Assembly (NCBI GenBank): GCA_024516155.1
Contig: JAJJXM010000009.1
Location: 1,054,001 to 1,118,000 of the forward strand
DNA: 64,000 nucleotides
From: Pyronema omphalodes
Taxonomy: Eukaryota > Ascomycota > Pezizomycetes > Pezizales > Pyronemataceae
Direction of reading: 5' to 3'
Within the stretch, counting starts at the first letter, position 1, and each line of letters starts with the position of its first letter. Both the position numbers and the translations under genes were made by a program. A model generated the notes under the pieces. The model made no database searches and had not been told where the DNA came from. It saw only the letters and a list, made by a program, of their open reading frames with translations. Below are positions 42,510 through 55,464 of the stretch, in pieces.

Positions 42510-45500
42510 TAGTCCTCAACAGCAATTAGTTTTCGAGGGAAAGTTGAGTTGTGGCACTGTCAAAGGGTGGTGAGGCTGTAGTTTAAATTCATCTTGCGTA
42601 GTAAGAACTGCGGGCATGCGACGATGATCCGAATTGTAGCGCTTTGTCCATCAGAATTCAATATGCAGCGATAAGTCCGTACGGATAAGTGTAGCCGGCC
42701 CTCCTGCCTTGAAAGTATCCATGTGTTGAAGTCAGGCTCGGAGAACGGAGGTCGTTTGATTCCGACGAATAAAAAGGTTTGGTCGCCAGAGCAGTCGCAC
42801 GGGTTGCATTGTGCTTTTAGAGCCGCCACGCAGCTGATGCCTAGTTCGGCTCATTTATATGTTCATCAGTGAATAGGTAGTAGTTTATTAATCCTTGACT
42901 CGTAATACACTACCAATAGGTATTCAATCCTTTCAGATGTACTTTAAATTGTCTGCTCAAATGGGCCACAGTGCCGGGAATGCGTGTAAGAGAACTGTAT
43001 TTGTCTCAGCTGGGTATTTCAACTTCTTTTCTTTCTTTGCTTTTCCGAAGCTGATGAATTTTTCGGCAGCGCATTCGGATAGCAAATAAAACTGTCATAA
43101 GGCAAGTTCGAAATATGCTAGGGTCAGGCGGGCTGCGTCGCTATTGGGCTCGCTAACTGACTCAATACAACTAAGCGAGTGCTTACCCATGACTAAAGAG
43201 TTCTTTCGTCAACCAGAGTCGAAAATCACTCAACTTATCTCCAGGATTACATTAGAGCCAAATTTACAAACAGAACACAAACGAGTCATTGATTGATTGT
43301 CACGACCGACGGAGGCTGGCCGCTAGTGTTACGGTTATCACACTTCCGCTTCGAACATACTACTGTACACCCGTACTTTTTAACGCCATTACCAAGCGCG
43401 ATCCATCGAAGCTAGCCACGCGCTTAGTACCTTGATGCGTCACCCGTAGGAAGATTTTAACACTGAACGTGTGAAGACGGATGAAAATGTACTAATGATA
43501 AGTATGGCATCTTTTATCGCCCTCAAAAGCGAATTTGGCTTGGTCCTTTTGAATACAAAATTTATTGGTTCGTTCATACCGAATCAGTGAATGGTAAGTT
43601 CACACAAAGTTTACGATGTCTGGATTCTGGCTTTTGGAGCACACCGTCCTTTAGGTCTGGAAATATCAAATATATTTTTAAGGTTTCGCTACCAGATATT
43701 GAAAGCGGGCTGGGCCGCTTTTCTGCAGTTAAATGCTGCATTTGGATACGACCCTTATATGTGTTTGCCTTACAGGACCGGCGGCTTTGATAAAGCGTGA
43801 GGTGCAGAGATCCATAATAAAACATAACCAGAGTGATTGTACGAAACAAAATAATACCAGCCACTGAAGCATGTCGAGGAAAATAATTTCCCGGGGTCAT
43901 AGCCAAGTATCTTAATACTGCGCATAACTTATATTTATCAGCAAAATATCCTATGTATAAGGCCCTGGTTCGTGATACCCTCTCGGTATTTATTTTATTT
44001 TTTATTTTAGCTTTCTACATAGGAACCTCTGCAACACACTTTCATATGCTGTCAATAGATTTTAAAATTTGAAGCGAGCTCCATCGGAGGTAACTTTAAA
44101 CTTGAGATCGACGATTTTGGGAAGGAATGGATATACAAGCAGGTAAGCCGAATGTTGATCTGTGGAAAGTGGGATTGAACTCGACAAAATTAGGACTGGT
44201 CCGATTTGATTGATATCCGGAAATTCGCACAATAAATCGCTACACGGCCTCGGTTATGAGGAATGTTATCCGCTGTACTAATACGGGTGGTCATGTGGCG
44301 CCTGGTGAGCTTGAAATGACTGTCTACTTCGACCAGAAAACCACGGCACCGAGGTTTGATATATAAATAAATTCCTTCGTCAAGTAATTTAGAAAGATAC
44401 TCAAGGATCAAATTGAAAAGGTCGGATTTGTTGATGTTGCTGACCGTGACGTTAAGCAGCCTTTCGGACCCTAGGCCCATGAAAGACAAGAATGATCCTG
44501 GAACTGAGGCATACAAAAGGACGATATTCTTGAAATGAATGAAAACATTATTTTCAAAGGCGAAAAAAGTTTACAAGAGCGCATGCAATGGTATTCATAA
44601 AAACTACCATATGTGCTCAATGCTGTGACACCCTCCTCTAACTTTATGCTCTTTGCAATACCAACTCTTGTCAGACGCATTGTGAGTAGTCAGAATTCCA
44701 AGTAAGATTCTGCGGTGGTATTCATGAAGTTATATTTTTGCATTTTAATATTTCTAGAAAGACATACCAAGTCTGCTATATATTGGTGTTTTGTAATTGT
44801 AGTGCTGTGCGGTGATCTGCTGGTCAGTGACACGTGATGTGCATTTCTCGCGTCGCGCGGAGCTCACCTCTCCTCTCCTCTTCTTCATCGGCGTTCGCCA
44901 CTACCTTCCACTTTTCAGCTTCAGCCTTGCAACCATCGCCAGCCCTATCATGTTCCATCATCTTCTACTCTCCCGTGGTGATTTCGAAATTTCATCCACA
45001 GCCTTGCTTCATCGGCGCCTACTGTGCACATCCTGCACATTTGCACCTGCGCTGTTACATACCCCTCAGTGGCACCCCGCTGTGCTAACGACCGCGCACC
45101 ATAGCCTTGGAACTCAGTTATCTCCTTGTTGCACCTTCTCGTGTGACCAAATCTACCAGTCTTGAAGCGAGAATTACCTCCTGAGGTCTATTTTGCACGC
45201 TTGCAATTATCAAAACGCGTCTGTTTCCAGAAGAAGTCCAGGTGGCTTCCGTATCTCACCATTCGGCCATATCCAGCTCTCAAAAACCTATCCTAGGAAT
45301 CGCTGTCCGAACCTACCTGCGACCCGCTTTGCAACCTTTCTGCCACGTATGTTGGCAAACTATGACTGAGCACCGCAATCAGTCGTAGTAGTACTTGTTG
45401 TGCACATCGACGTGCGCAATTTGCTTTCAACATTTCCAGCTACTACCTATACACACCGCCTGAATACACCGCTACCGCTGTCGCGAGTTCTCAACGCCAT

Positions 45501-45734
45501 CTGTCGCGCAACTGCTCTACAGCAATCCTTATTATTATCAGAAATATTCTACCTCTGCTATCCGCTTGTATCTCGGCTCTTCTAGTTGCACCTGCGATCT
45601 GTACTGGCTTGCCTTCGCTGTTGTCTTGAGGAGACATCGGGTTAGCCCGCCTCGACCCCTCATACGGTCCTATCCATACGAAGCTCCGCCTGGTAGTTCT
45701 TATTAAATCCCACAAACACTGCTGCTTGCAAGGC
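42510..45734. other. Intergenic with weak frames; long leader of the zinc-finger gene
   Basis: Two minus-strand frames look faintly protein-like. 42560-42829 has a Cys-rich start (CNPCDCSGDQTF) but no ATG in frame after its upstream stop. 44190-44516 (108 codons) is Leu-rich without a recognised domain. Neither is supported by splice or family evidence. 44810-45734 is strongly CT-rich and is the likely promoter and long 5' leader of the zinc-finger gene. Confidence 0.35.
42560..42845 (-). other. Possible orphan exon or gene fragment, Cys-rich
   Basis: A minus-strand stretch open for about 95 codons after a TGA, reading AELGISCVAALKAQCNPCDC and ending before a TGA near 42560. Cysteines cluster at the start (SC, QCNPCDC). 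No ATG is available without splicing and no upstream exon could be placed. It could be a decayed gene or one exon of a small secreted protein. Confidence 0.2.
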
Positions 45735-47247
45735 ATGTCACAGAATTGGGACGAGGTACCACTATTGGATTTCCGTGTACTCGGGTTTGCGATGTGTGAC
45801 TGATGCTGGAAAGATCGCCAGGCCCACTGGTCTCACGAGTTACCACGGTGCAAATACCACAGCTAAATATTGTTCAACAGACGAACGAATCGACCAAATT
45901 TATTCTAGTCACAAAGAAGCCATCCTCTCTTTGGCACGCGTGTGTTTCAGCCACATTCAGGAAGTCTCGCAATGTGAGCTTAAAGACTTTGGGCCGCTCA
46001 TTATACGTGCTGCAAGTGATTTAAACTCAGGCTTCGATGCTATATCTCACCTCGGCTCGCATGAAGAATTCTTGGAAGATTTCTCTAGAAATTTTCTCCC
46101 GACCTCTGGAAGCAACCAGAGTCCTTCTGTACAAGCTATTCTTCCCTACGAACGTCCAGAGCCTGGCGTATTGTCAACCCAACTTAAACGAATCGAAGGT
46201 GTCATTGACGGCAGTCTCAAAAAAGGACATATCAATGGATTAGAATTTAGTCAGTGGCATCAAACGCCGTACAGGAGGAATGCCGGCGACGAGACATATA
46301 CGTACGCTGCCAGTGAGTGCCAACCTAGGAACGAACAAACGTTCGAAACCAGATCTATCCCGGATAAGTCGCGGGTGAGACCCTCTATTCAACCTACACG
46401 ACCTCGTTCACAATCGACAAACTTCACTTCTCATCCAGGATCCACTGCCTCTCTACAACATAATTCTACTGCCGCTACAAGTAATGCATCCTACCGACAG
46501 AAGCACAGACCAGGCCCTTATCCGAATTTCCTACCCGGTCATTCGTCTTCTGAGGTCCCGAGAGTCATGGGTCCTCCATCGACCAGCAATTCAATTGGCT
46601 ACTCACAAGGCTTCCCACTCGACCTTTCTTCGCAATATTCATATCGAGCAAAGCGTAGCAAGCGTTCTTTGGTAGAGGTAGAATCGGTAGCCGAGACGGA
46701 AACTACATCTGCAAAAGCTTCAGCCTCAGACCGTGTCTGCACAGAATGTCAACCTCCTAGAGCCTTCCCATTTCCACGGGATTTAAAGCTACACCAAAGC
46801 AGCAAGCACGGCAGTGGAGTTGTATGCCCGATCTGCAGGGAGTCACTTGCATCGCATTACAGTTTGACTCGACATCTAGCAACCAAGCATCATCAAGGGT
46901 TTCCTTGTCGCATTGGTACTTGTACAATTGTCGTTGGGACAGACCGTGCACTTTCTCAGCATCAGTTCATAAAGCATCAACAAGGAAAGACCTGCGAGCA
47001 TTGTGGAGAGGTTATCGCGAGACACAAATTCAATAAACACTTGACGGAAGATCATAAGAAGGGTGGCCATGCTTGCACGGGATGCCTAGAGCACTTTACA
47101 AGTGAAAACAGTCTGAGAGCACACCGGAAGGACTGTACCAGTTCACAAAACCGCATTCAGTCGTCTGATCCAGGACACATTCTGTCAATGACAAGTACAA
47201 CAAGCATAATGGATCGTTCTCTCTTTCACCATACCCATCTTGGATGA
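45735..47247 (+). CDS. C2H2 zinc-finger protein (about 484 aa)
   Basis: Probable nucleic-acid-binding protein. Residues about 316-448 contain a run of five C2H2-like fingers: CTEC..LKLHQSSKH, CPIC..LTRHLATKH, CRIGTC..LSQHQFIKH, CEHC..FNKHLTEDH and CTGC..LRAHRKDC (the last with a terminal Cys). The N-terminal part is Ser/Thr/Pro-rich and probably disordered, with one Leu-rich helical stretch (EAILSLARVCFSHIQEV). The main frame lacks an ATG before 45814. I therefore propose a 7-codon first exon, 45735-45755, and a 58-bp intron (GTACCA..AAG) with a good CTGAT branch point. The start is uncertain, the fingers are not. It is likely a fungal regulatory protein; targets unknown. Confidence 0.72.
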
Positions 47248-47753
47248 AGTTCATGTCAGATTGGAATCACTTTACGCCAGGGTATGCCGAGTGCGGATTA
47301 TTGCAGAGTATATACGAAACTGTAATTACATGTCCATACTGGATAGGAACGGAAAGCGTTCGATTGTTTATGATATTCTATAAGTTTCACTCAGTCTTCC
47401 CACTGACCCGATTCTTGCTGTTGTGGCTTGTCAAGCCCTATCGCGGAAACGACACGCCTTTATGAATAGCACTTTTTCATGCTTTTTCCTCAATGTTTTC
47501 TATCATGTAGCGATTCCTCACGATTCCGTTTTTATTTGAGTTTTGAATACTTTCTTATGATTGACGATTTATTATGTCTCACGACCTACACGACAGCAAC
47601 GATAGATCGACACGCCATGTGGCGTATCTTTAAGATGAACATATTCATTGTAAATGGAGGAGAAGAAAGTTTGGTCTATACATAGAGCTCTCTGCATTCT
47701 CCAGGCCTTAAGAAACTCGGTTTATAAATAAAGCTTTGGGAACCCACACACTT
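47248..47753. terminator. Convergent 3' region between the zinc-finger and DHODH-like genes
   Basis: About 500 bp with no gene. AT-rich words such as AATAAA (about 47727) and TTTATAAATAAAG (about 47721-47733) are suited to polyadenylation on the plus strand. Confidence 0.35.
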
Positions 47754-48671
47754 TTACTGCTGTCCAGATATCTGTTCGAATGACTTAATCCCTTCTCGTC
47801 CTAACGCTGTCGCAACCCCAACGGCCCCAGCTCCCACAGTCAACATCCGTTTCATACTGGCCTTATCAGAAACCCCCCCAACCCCAATGACTAGAATGTT
47901 TGTCAAACCGACTTTATCTAATCCACGTCGGATTGTATTGACATTCCCTAACGCAAGCCGATGAATCATCTCACCACCCAACCCGCCTATTCCAGTCCCT
48001 GCTTCACTCTGCAATGTCGGCTTCCACCTATCCTCACCACTCGTCAGATCCAAACTCATATCTAGACATGACCCCAATGTATTAATCGCAGTGATGAAAC
48101 TCAGCGTAGTCGGAAAATCTTGCAAAATAGAAATTAGTGTATCATATTGCCCCTGGTAAGTATAAGGCGGTGTCTTAATTCCCAATGGTATCCTTGGCTC
48201 CTCGGGAAGTAGTGTCAGGTACTCCGTCAAACCACTGGGCGAGTAGGCTGGAGGTGGTTTACCGGCTATGTTGGGACAAGACAAGTTGATTTCTACCCAT
48301 ATGTTTATGTTGTAGTCGGCTGAGAAGCGGGTGATGCTTGCAACTGCCAGTTGAACTTCAGTAGGGGTGCCGGTGACGGAGATTATGAAGGGCTTTTTTT
48401 GTGGCCCGGTACCATCTTCGGTAAGGGAACGCGTGACGTCGAGATAGTAATGGAGAGGATGAGGGGAATAGCCGTAGGTATTTAGAGATGAGGAATTAAA
48501 GAATGTATGTTGATGATGAGTAGGGTCATGAGGAAAGCCGGAGAGCAGCGAGGTGCGGGTTGTAACAGCGCCTGTATGGGGGCATTCATAAAGTGCGGTG
48601 ATATCCTCCGCTGTGGTAGCCCAAGGTGAAGCAGAGTTCAGGAGCGGTGGCGAAAGTTTGAGGGGTGCCAT
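47754..48671 (-). CDS. Class 1A dihydroorotate dehydrogenase-like flavoprotein (305 aa)
   Basis: FMN enzyme of the type that oxidises dihydroorotate to orotate in pyrimidine synthesis. Class 1A members are cytosolic and use fumarate. The start at 48671 is chosen because the product begins MAPLKLSPPLLNSASPW, matching the family; upstream codons are Lys/poly-pyrimidine leader. Family marks include NSASPWATT (12-20), TRTSLLSGFPHD, NLSCPN (129-134) with the active-site-type Cys at 132 followed by GKPPPAYS, KTPPY, NTLGSCLD, and C-terminal GVGGVSDKA and GAGAVGVATALGREG for FMN phosphate binding. No mitochondrial targeting or membrane segment is seen, unlike class 2. Intronless. Pezizomycotina normally also have a class 2 enzyme, so this gene may be accessory. 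Confidence 0.88.
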   Translation of the reverse strand: MAPLKLSPPLLNSASPWATTAEDITALYECPHTGAVTTRTSLLSGFPHDPTHHQHTFFNSSSLNTYGYSPHPLHYYLDVTRSLTEDGTGPQKKPFIISVTGTPTEVQLAVASITRFSADYNINIWVEINLSCPNIAGKPPPAYSPSGLTEYLTLLPEEPRIPLGIKTPPYTYQGQYDTLISILQDFPTTLSFITAINTLGSCLDMSLDLTSGEDRWKPTLQSEAGTGIGGLGGEMIHRLALGNVNTIRRGLDKVGLTNILVIGVGGVSDKASMKRMLTVGAGAVGVATALGREGIKSFEQISGQQ

Positions 48672-51007
48672 GTTACGATGACGGATGATTATTTCACGTA
48701 GTGATGAGCTGTCAAACAGAAAATTTCGTTTTTTTTTCCCTTCATTTTTTATCCAGCAGGAGTAGGAACAAAATGCCTTTTTAAAGATCTGTGTTTCAGG
48801 TTGGGGATGGTTACATTGTTGCACCTATCAGAGAGGGGTTGAGTGATAGACGGAAGCAATATCTACCGCTGCGGTAATATTGCTACGGCATCCTGGTTCC
48901 CGAAAGGAAAGATTCGACATATCAATGCTCCCTACACTGCTCATGCCATTCTCTTTCCCTCCCTGTAGAAACAAATTTTGAAATTTTTAACGAACGATGA
49001 AGCTCAGCGGTTGTTGATGCAAGTAGCCGCTATGCGATAAGCAGCTGAGTTTGAGATGCGCACGCCGGCCTGATCCATCACGATGGGTACACACGATGAT
49101 GCTACTACGCAGTAGTTTTTTGTGGGGAAAAAGCAAGAAGATATCTTGGCTGATTGTTGATTCTCCCTAAGCTAGCGGCCCATGCCAGATGACGAGAGGA
49201 AGAGTTGAAAAAGTGGAACAGGTTGGGAGAGGAGTGGGGTGAGGGGTTATGATGAAGAGGAGGCGTTGTGAGGAGAATTACATACAGTGGAGACGTTGGT
49301 GGGGCTGCGGTGGGTCTTCTATTTTGGTGAGCAAAAGTGAAATTATATTCCTTTTTTATGTATAATTCCATTTTAAGCACCTCCTGTGAGCGCATAGAGC
49401 GGTACAGTACCCGAAAATCTCGGCATGCCGATGCAGTCTCAGGGCTGTTTTCACCTGTTTCAGAGAGGATCGTCCCGAAGCTACGGACGCTACATAGCCA
49501 AGCATAGAGTATGTAAGCCTAAGATAGCTGGTGATCTAATCAATTCCGGTTAGTAGCATGGGACAAAGGCGGGGTAGGGAGAAGTGACCATGTCCGGCCA
49601 TGCCGTGCAAGACACCATCACCATCATATAGATATTTATACACAATGCAAATTGGAGCATTGCTCTAAGGCCGAGAAACGGAGACACAACTTGTCATCCG
49701 CCGACCTCATTCCATCAACGATCATGAGGCATTTGGCAGGCCTCTACAGCTGCCCTCTAGACCACCCTCCAACCAAAGCCTCTCTCCGGTGATGAGCTTC
49801 TTCGAGCAGTGCTTCTGGCATAGAACCTGGCTAGAAATCCCATCCAAGTCGATGAAATCGAAAACCCCCCCCAAAGAGTACAAAACCTACAAAACCCACA
49901 AAACTCACAAAACCCTCAACACCAGTAAGACTCTCATAACCAGCCAACTGCCCACCACAGCCAGGCAAAGTCAGACTTCCAGTCCCACCCATTCGCTGTC
50001 TCATTGGTGGCTGGGTGGGCTAGACATGCAATCTGCAGCAACTCGCCCGCTGACACGTCGTCGTGGCTAACTCAGCTTAACCGCCAGACGGCTAGCTGCG
50101 TTGTGAAGAAACTCGATTGCACATATCCTATTTGCGATCCAGACAGAAATTATGTGAAAAATATAGTAGTGTCTCAAAAACGTTGACGTCGACGAATTGC
50201 TACCATTGGACTCCGAGTTACGGAGCTCTCCTCCCTCTTTTATGTGGTGTCAACGATCAACTCCGCCTCTCTCCCCCACTTCTCGGAATCTCCTTGCGTT
50301 CACATCGTAATTTCTCCATTCAAGCCGCCTGCTCATCGTCTTTCCTCGGTCTTTAGTCTGGGCTGTCAAGGCCGCCAGAATATTGCCCTGTCATTCATCG
50401 ATTTCAACACTGCCTTACATTCTCCCTAGACTTTCTGCTTACTCTGCACCTTTTCATCAGGTGTAGGCAGTGCGCATTTGCGAGCCCGAACATCAGGAAT
50501 ACCCGCCGTTCCTTGTCCTATCTCGAAACAAAAACAGTCTGCCGGGATTACAACACCATAACCCCGCAACATATCCTCGACAAGGTCTACAACAACAACA
50601 CACCGACACCCCCTCTACGGCGTCTCGTCATTTATCTTAGGACCAGTTGTTTTCCAGAAAAAGTGTGACAGTGTGAGTCTAAAGCAAAGCCCCCCCGTCG
50701 TTGCCGCTGAAGTTTTTGCCTTTCTGAAACCGGAGCATCCCCTCATCTCTCTGCACCTGTTGTACATATAAAAACAGCTCGGATAACTTTCTGTTTCCAT
50801 CTTTTCCCGTTCACAGCTCTACATCTATAGATTCCATCAGTTTTTTTTTCATAGAATATTTCCTCACGTCTGTCATAGATTTCCTTCGGCGATTGTCCTC
50901 CTAGAAACCGCGACCTCTTTCGTGCTCCGTTCTACTATCGTGAGCTCGAGCTTAGCCGCCGACTAAGCTATCAACTCAACACCAAGACTTGATAAAACAA
51001 ATACAAA
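48672..51007. other. Intergenic; promoters and CT-rich leader
   Basis: About 2.3 kb with no gene. 49860-49940 holds a lysine/threonine-coding AAAACCCACAAAAC simple repeat. 50400-51000 is CT-rich, the probable promoter and leader of the SDR fusion gene. Confidence 0.4.
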
Positions 51008-53084
51008 ATGGATCCCCAGGATGAGCTCAGACAGCTCAAATTCACTCCTCGTTCAAATGCTGTGAAGCATATGGCGAAGTTTGAAAAGTTAATAGCTGTT
51101 GCATACCCACGAGCCACCGACGCCGGCAAATGGTGAGCTTCAATATTTTTCCATTTATTTTTCCCGCTTTGCTTTTTATTCCGTTTTCCTTTTGCTCGGC
51201 CGGTGATGACGCTGTCAGATACTGCGCTGTGACCTGGCATACATATGTTGCCACTTCTATGCAATCAAAATATACTGATTAACCTGCAGGTCCCTATTTG
51301 TTAAAACAATTGACTCAAATGATCCCAACGTTTGGAAGCATGGATATACTCCCAGCCGGTGGTTGATGGAACTCAGTAAGGCGGCGCTTCCAGAGAGTTT
51401 TATATATACTGACCTTCCCAGATGATCAGTGGATACGTGAGAATCCTCCTTGCGAAGACCCCAACTGTAACGACTGTCAGTAGATCTTTTAATATATTTA
51501 TTATTCCCAACTGACATATTTAGGTAAAAACGACGCAATGTCGTTCGAGCACTTGAGAAACTCCTTCCTCGACCGATGGGCAACCGATGAGCGCCCCGCT
51601 CGTCGTCACCCTGCTCCGTCCCGATCCTACACAATGCCTCCTCAGAGCATCATCGACTCTGGTTCTGACACCGAATCGAATGCCCCTACTGCGATTGTTC
51701 CCCACAGCTCCGTGCACCTTCCTCCCGCGGCGCCTACTCCTCCCAACGAGCCCGTCTCCGAGATTCAAGAAACCAAAACACAAATCTCCATCAACGCCGA
51801 GCACGGAAGTGGACAAATTGTTCTTTCCATCTCGGAAAACAAGCAGAAGCGTCGCAAGAGGCCTCAAGAGCTTGGCTCTTCCTCTCCCGGCAGCCGAAGC
51901 GCATCGCCTGCTCGCTACCCTCAGCACCATCGCGCAATCGAGCCTGGCCCAGCTTCTCATGGTCCAGTTCAGGTGATTGAAGCCAATCCTGACCCTGTGA
52001 ATGAGCGTGCTTTAGAGTTGCGATCACCACAGTCTCCTGATCATCGTATCCCGCAATCGCCAGATGACAGAGATGGCCGCGAGAGTCGTGGCGAGGGACG
52101 CCTCGATGGTGGAATGGATGGTCGTATGGACGGTAGAATGGAGATGTACAAGCCGTCGCTAGATTCGCCGCCAACTCCTCCAGTTGAAGATGCGCCGCAG
52201 ACCCCGCCCATGAGACCAAGATTGCTCGAAGGAAAGGTTTGCGCGATTACTGGAGCTTCGAGGGGTATTGGAAGAGCCATCGCGCTTGGATTTGCCAGAG
52301 AAGGAGCTCACATTATTGCGCATTATTGGGGAACCAAAAACGATCCCGCGAATGAGGAAATCGTCTCTTTGTGTGTCGATATTCGAAGCCTTGGTCAGGG
52401 CTGTACCATCGTCTTTGGAGATATCTCGGACCCAAGAACGTCGGAGAATATCGTCCGTCGCGCGGTTGAAACCTATGGGCGTCTTGATGTTGCTGTTGGA
52501 AACGCAGGAATGTGCTGGGTGAGTTTAGCTTCCCACTTCAATCCCATAGCGAAGATTGATTATACTGACTTTGATAGTACCGTGATTTCCTCGAAGTTAC
52601 CCCCGATATCCTCCGTCGCCACGTCGAAGTCAACTTGAATGGAAACTTTTACTTCGTCCAGGCCTGCGCCCGTCAGTTCAAGCAGCAGTTCCTCGCCATG
52701 CCCGCAGACACGCCCAAGACTGAATACCCCGACTACAGCATCATTTGTGTTTCCGCGACAACTGGAGGAGAAGCCGGTGGAAAGCAGGCACACTTTTCCC
52801 CAACGGCGGCCGGTATCCGAGAGTTAATGAGGTCCTGTGCGCAGGGCTTGGCCAAGTTCGGTGTGAGATGCAACACTTTGGCGCCTGGAATTGTTCAGAC
52901 AAAGATGGTGAAGGAGGTTGTTGAGGATATGGAGGTTCGCGGACGCCTCGAGAAGAAGAACCCATTTGGACGTCTTGGAGTTCCCAGCGATGTTGTCGGC
53001 CCTGCTGTCTGGCTTGCCAGTGAAATGGCTAAGTGGACAAATGGACAGGAGATTGTTGTTGACGGAGGTACCAGCATTGGTTAA
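51008..53084 (+). CDS. N-terminal domain fused to an apparently inactive SDR domain (588 aa)
   Basis: Five exons (51008-51132, 51290-51375, 51422-51475, 51524-52518, 52578-53084) encode 588 residues. Residues 1-110 are an unrecognised, Trp-rich domain with a Cys pair (CEDPNCNDC). Residues about 110-320 are a Ser/Pro-rich linker with a basic KQKRRKRP patch, a possible nuclear signal. Residues about 323-588 are a short-chain dehydrogenase: TGASRGIG (331-338), NAG, and C-terminal LAPGIVQTKM and VDGGTSIG, closest in style to sugar/rhamnose dehydrogenase-type SDRs. The catalytic Ser is present (VSATTGG, S479), but the YxxxK motif reads F-SPT-A (F493, A497). Catalysis by the usual SDR mechanism is therefore unlikely. 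Exon 4 joins linker and SDR without a break, so the fusion is real. Confidence 0.85.
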
Positions 53085-55464
53085 ATGGTGATGATGGTTT
53101 GACGATTCGATGAACTTATGTAGATGGATGGTAACGCGTGTGTAGAGAGGCGTTTTGATGCATTCTGGCTGGGGTTTTGTGTTTATTTGTGTTTATTTGT
53201 GTTTGAAGTTATTATGTTCGAAGTTTAAATGTTTCAAGTTTTGCATTGGAGTGAATTGGGAGGTTGGCAAATACATGTGATTGTTTATTTAATTGTTCTC
53301 TATTATTTGTGACACCTGATATTTGGTGACGACTGATTATTGTTTTGCACATTCTGTTTATCTTATCCGAAGCCCAATATTTAACCGGGAAGCTGTCTCA
53401 AGTTGTGAATACTCCCTACAGGTGCTATTCCGGGCAATTGATCTTCCCCGCCCCAAGCGTCGCCAGGACCATTCCTTCCCTATGACGCACTGATTATGGT
53501 GGGTTCGTGATGGATGTCTGTGATTACTGTGAATGTCTGAGCTGAATAAAAACCCCGTCCGTGCCCTAGAACCCGGCGGTCTACCCGCCCGACGAATCTC
53601 TAACAAATTGCCCTCACCAACGATATCCGACTGAAAGTCCCATCTAACCATCCGCTGTCACTGTCAAAAATCCACGTGCAGTAGTATCTCTCGACCGCAC
53701 TGTTATTCCAAGGACATGAATCTGTCAAAGGAGAACCCACGGAGCCCGGTATTCGACGTCATCTAGGGAGGACTTCAGATTTGGCGAAGAAATAGTCTGT
53801 TTCTGCACGACTTGTGGAACCCGAATGTTTATGACACCCAGGGACAAGGAATTTAAGCTTTTCATCGATTGTCGATAATTATGATGTTGAATTCGCTCGA
53901 CAGTACTAATTGCTGATCGAATCATTCCCCAAGAAAAAGAATCGCTCCCCGATGCATCTAATAATGATGTGACAACTGTGGGATGCTGTCTCTGATATTC
54001 AATTATTTTAACCATCCACAGGCCGCTGTGAGATTGGCATAAAGACGCCACACCATCGAAATGGATAAAGTTGCGAGTATAGTCAGTCTCTTTCAAGGCA
54101 CAGAAGCTGATTTAGCATTGCTAGGAAGTAGGAATCGGGGGTCTGAAATGACGATATGTTCCTACGAGTCGTGCCGCAGCACTTTGGATGTGTTATACTG
54201 ATCGTGGGCTTTTATTTTGCACTCTCGGGTTACGGATATGCACTTCGAACAGCTACGAAAACATGAAAGCTTGGACATTGGTACACGCTATTACCTCAGG
54301 AAGTACGAGGAAGCATAGTTCTAAGAGCATGCAGAAGATGGAGGCGATGTCATGTGTGAAGTGGAATATGAAATTCTTGCTTTCCAACATTTCAGTCGGC
54401 ATTCAGAGACAAGGAATGTGATTATACCAGGAAGTTTGATAACAAAACTGAAGGTTGGATAAAAGGGCAGTTTTCTCGAGACAAAGAAGGTGAGACCTTT
54501 TTGGTCAGGTGAGGGTTAGGAGTGCCGAGCAGAAGTGGGACGACTACTGGTCTTAAATCCCCCATAAACTGTGGATTTAATGGGAGTTTGTCGTTGCGTC
54601 TTCAGGCGGTAAACCCGTGGGAGTGTGCATACAAAGAAGGCAGAAAGTGCATTGATATCAAAGGTTTGTCTACGAGTGGCCTCAAAACATCAGGCTGGGT
54701 AGTTCCATGCGTTTCAGCCTAACACTTTGATTCTTGCCAACGAATGTTCCTCAATCTAATGCTTTGACATCAAAGTCCAATTGAATCCGGTGAGTGACTA
54801 TCAAACTCCAGCCGGCGTCAGCGAAAGTTAAGTACTGGCCACGACATAGAAGCACATTGGTTGGTAATTCAAGATTCATTTGGTGTATGGCCATGTTTAG
54901 AGCTATATTTATTACTAAAATCATTGAAAAGTCATGTTGCAAATCAAACGTTATGATAGGATTCATCAACTCGTTACTTGAGCTTCATATCTACACATCA
55001 AAGTACCCCTGTATTCAGTTTGTCGCCCGCTCGACCCATAGCCGATCCCCAACATTCACTATCACCAAAGAAATCTAATGCCAGCGATCACTTCTCCTTC
55101 ACAGTCTAGTTTCTCGGAAATTAAAAGCTGTAAACCTCGTGAACCCACTAAAAACCCAGAACCCGGTCTCCCGAAGCACCCACGCTTGCGCTTGTCTTTT
55201 CCCCCTTGTGCTAGAAGGACTAGGCAAATAACGACAGGCGGCCCGAATCTACACCACGTATATTCATCGAGAGAAGTTAAGACCTGGACCATGCGCGCCG
55301 ACAAAATGTCTAGTAAGAATGTTATATAAAATAGTTGCATCCCCCGGGGAATACATTACCTCAGATTCTTGCGCTATCCATCGTCGCTTCGACAAGTACG
55401 GCCCGATAAAAGGAATACCTCACAATAGTCACTCGTTTCGTTCTTCATTTTTCTCATCAACAAA
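53085..55464. other. Intergenic, no gene seen
   Basis: About 2.4 kb. GTGTTTATTT repeats (53180-53203) follow the SDR gene. Short frames in both directions (53725-54096 minus, 54188-54421 plus) show no domain. The last 60 bp before 55465 form the leader of the protease gene. Confidence 0.4.

Noticed and set aside
44190..44516. 108-codon minus-strand frame
   Set aside because: No recognised domain and no flanking gene structure; kept only as a note.
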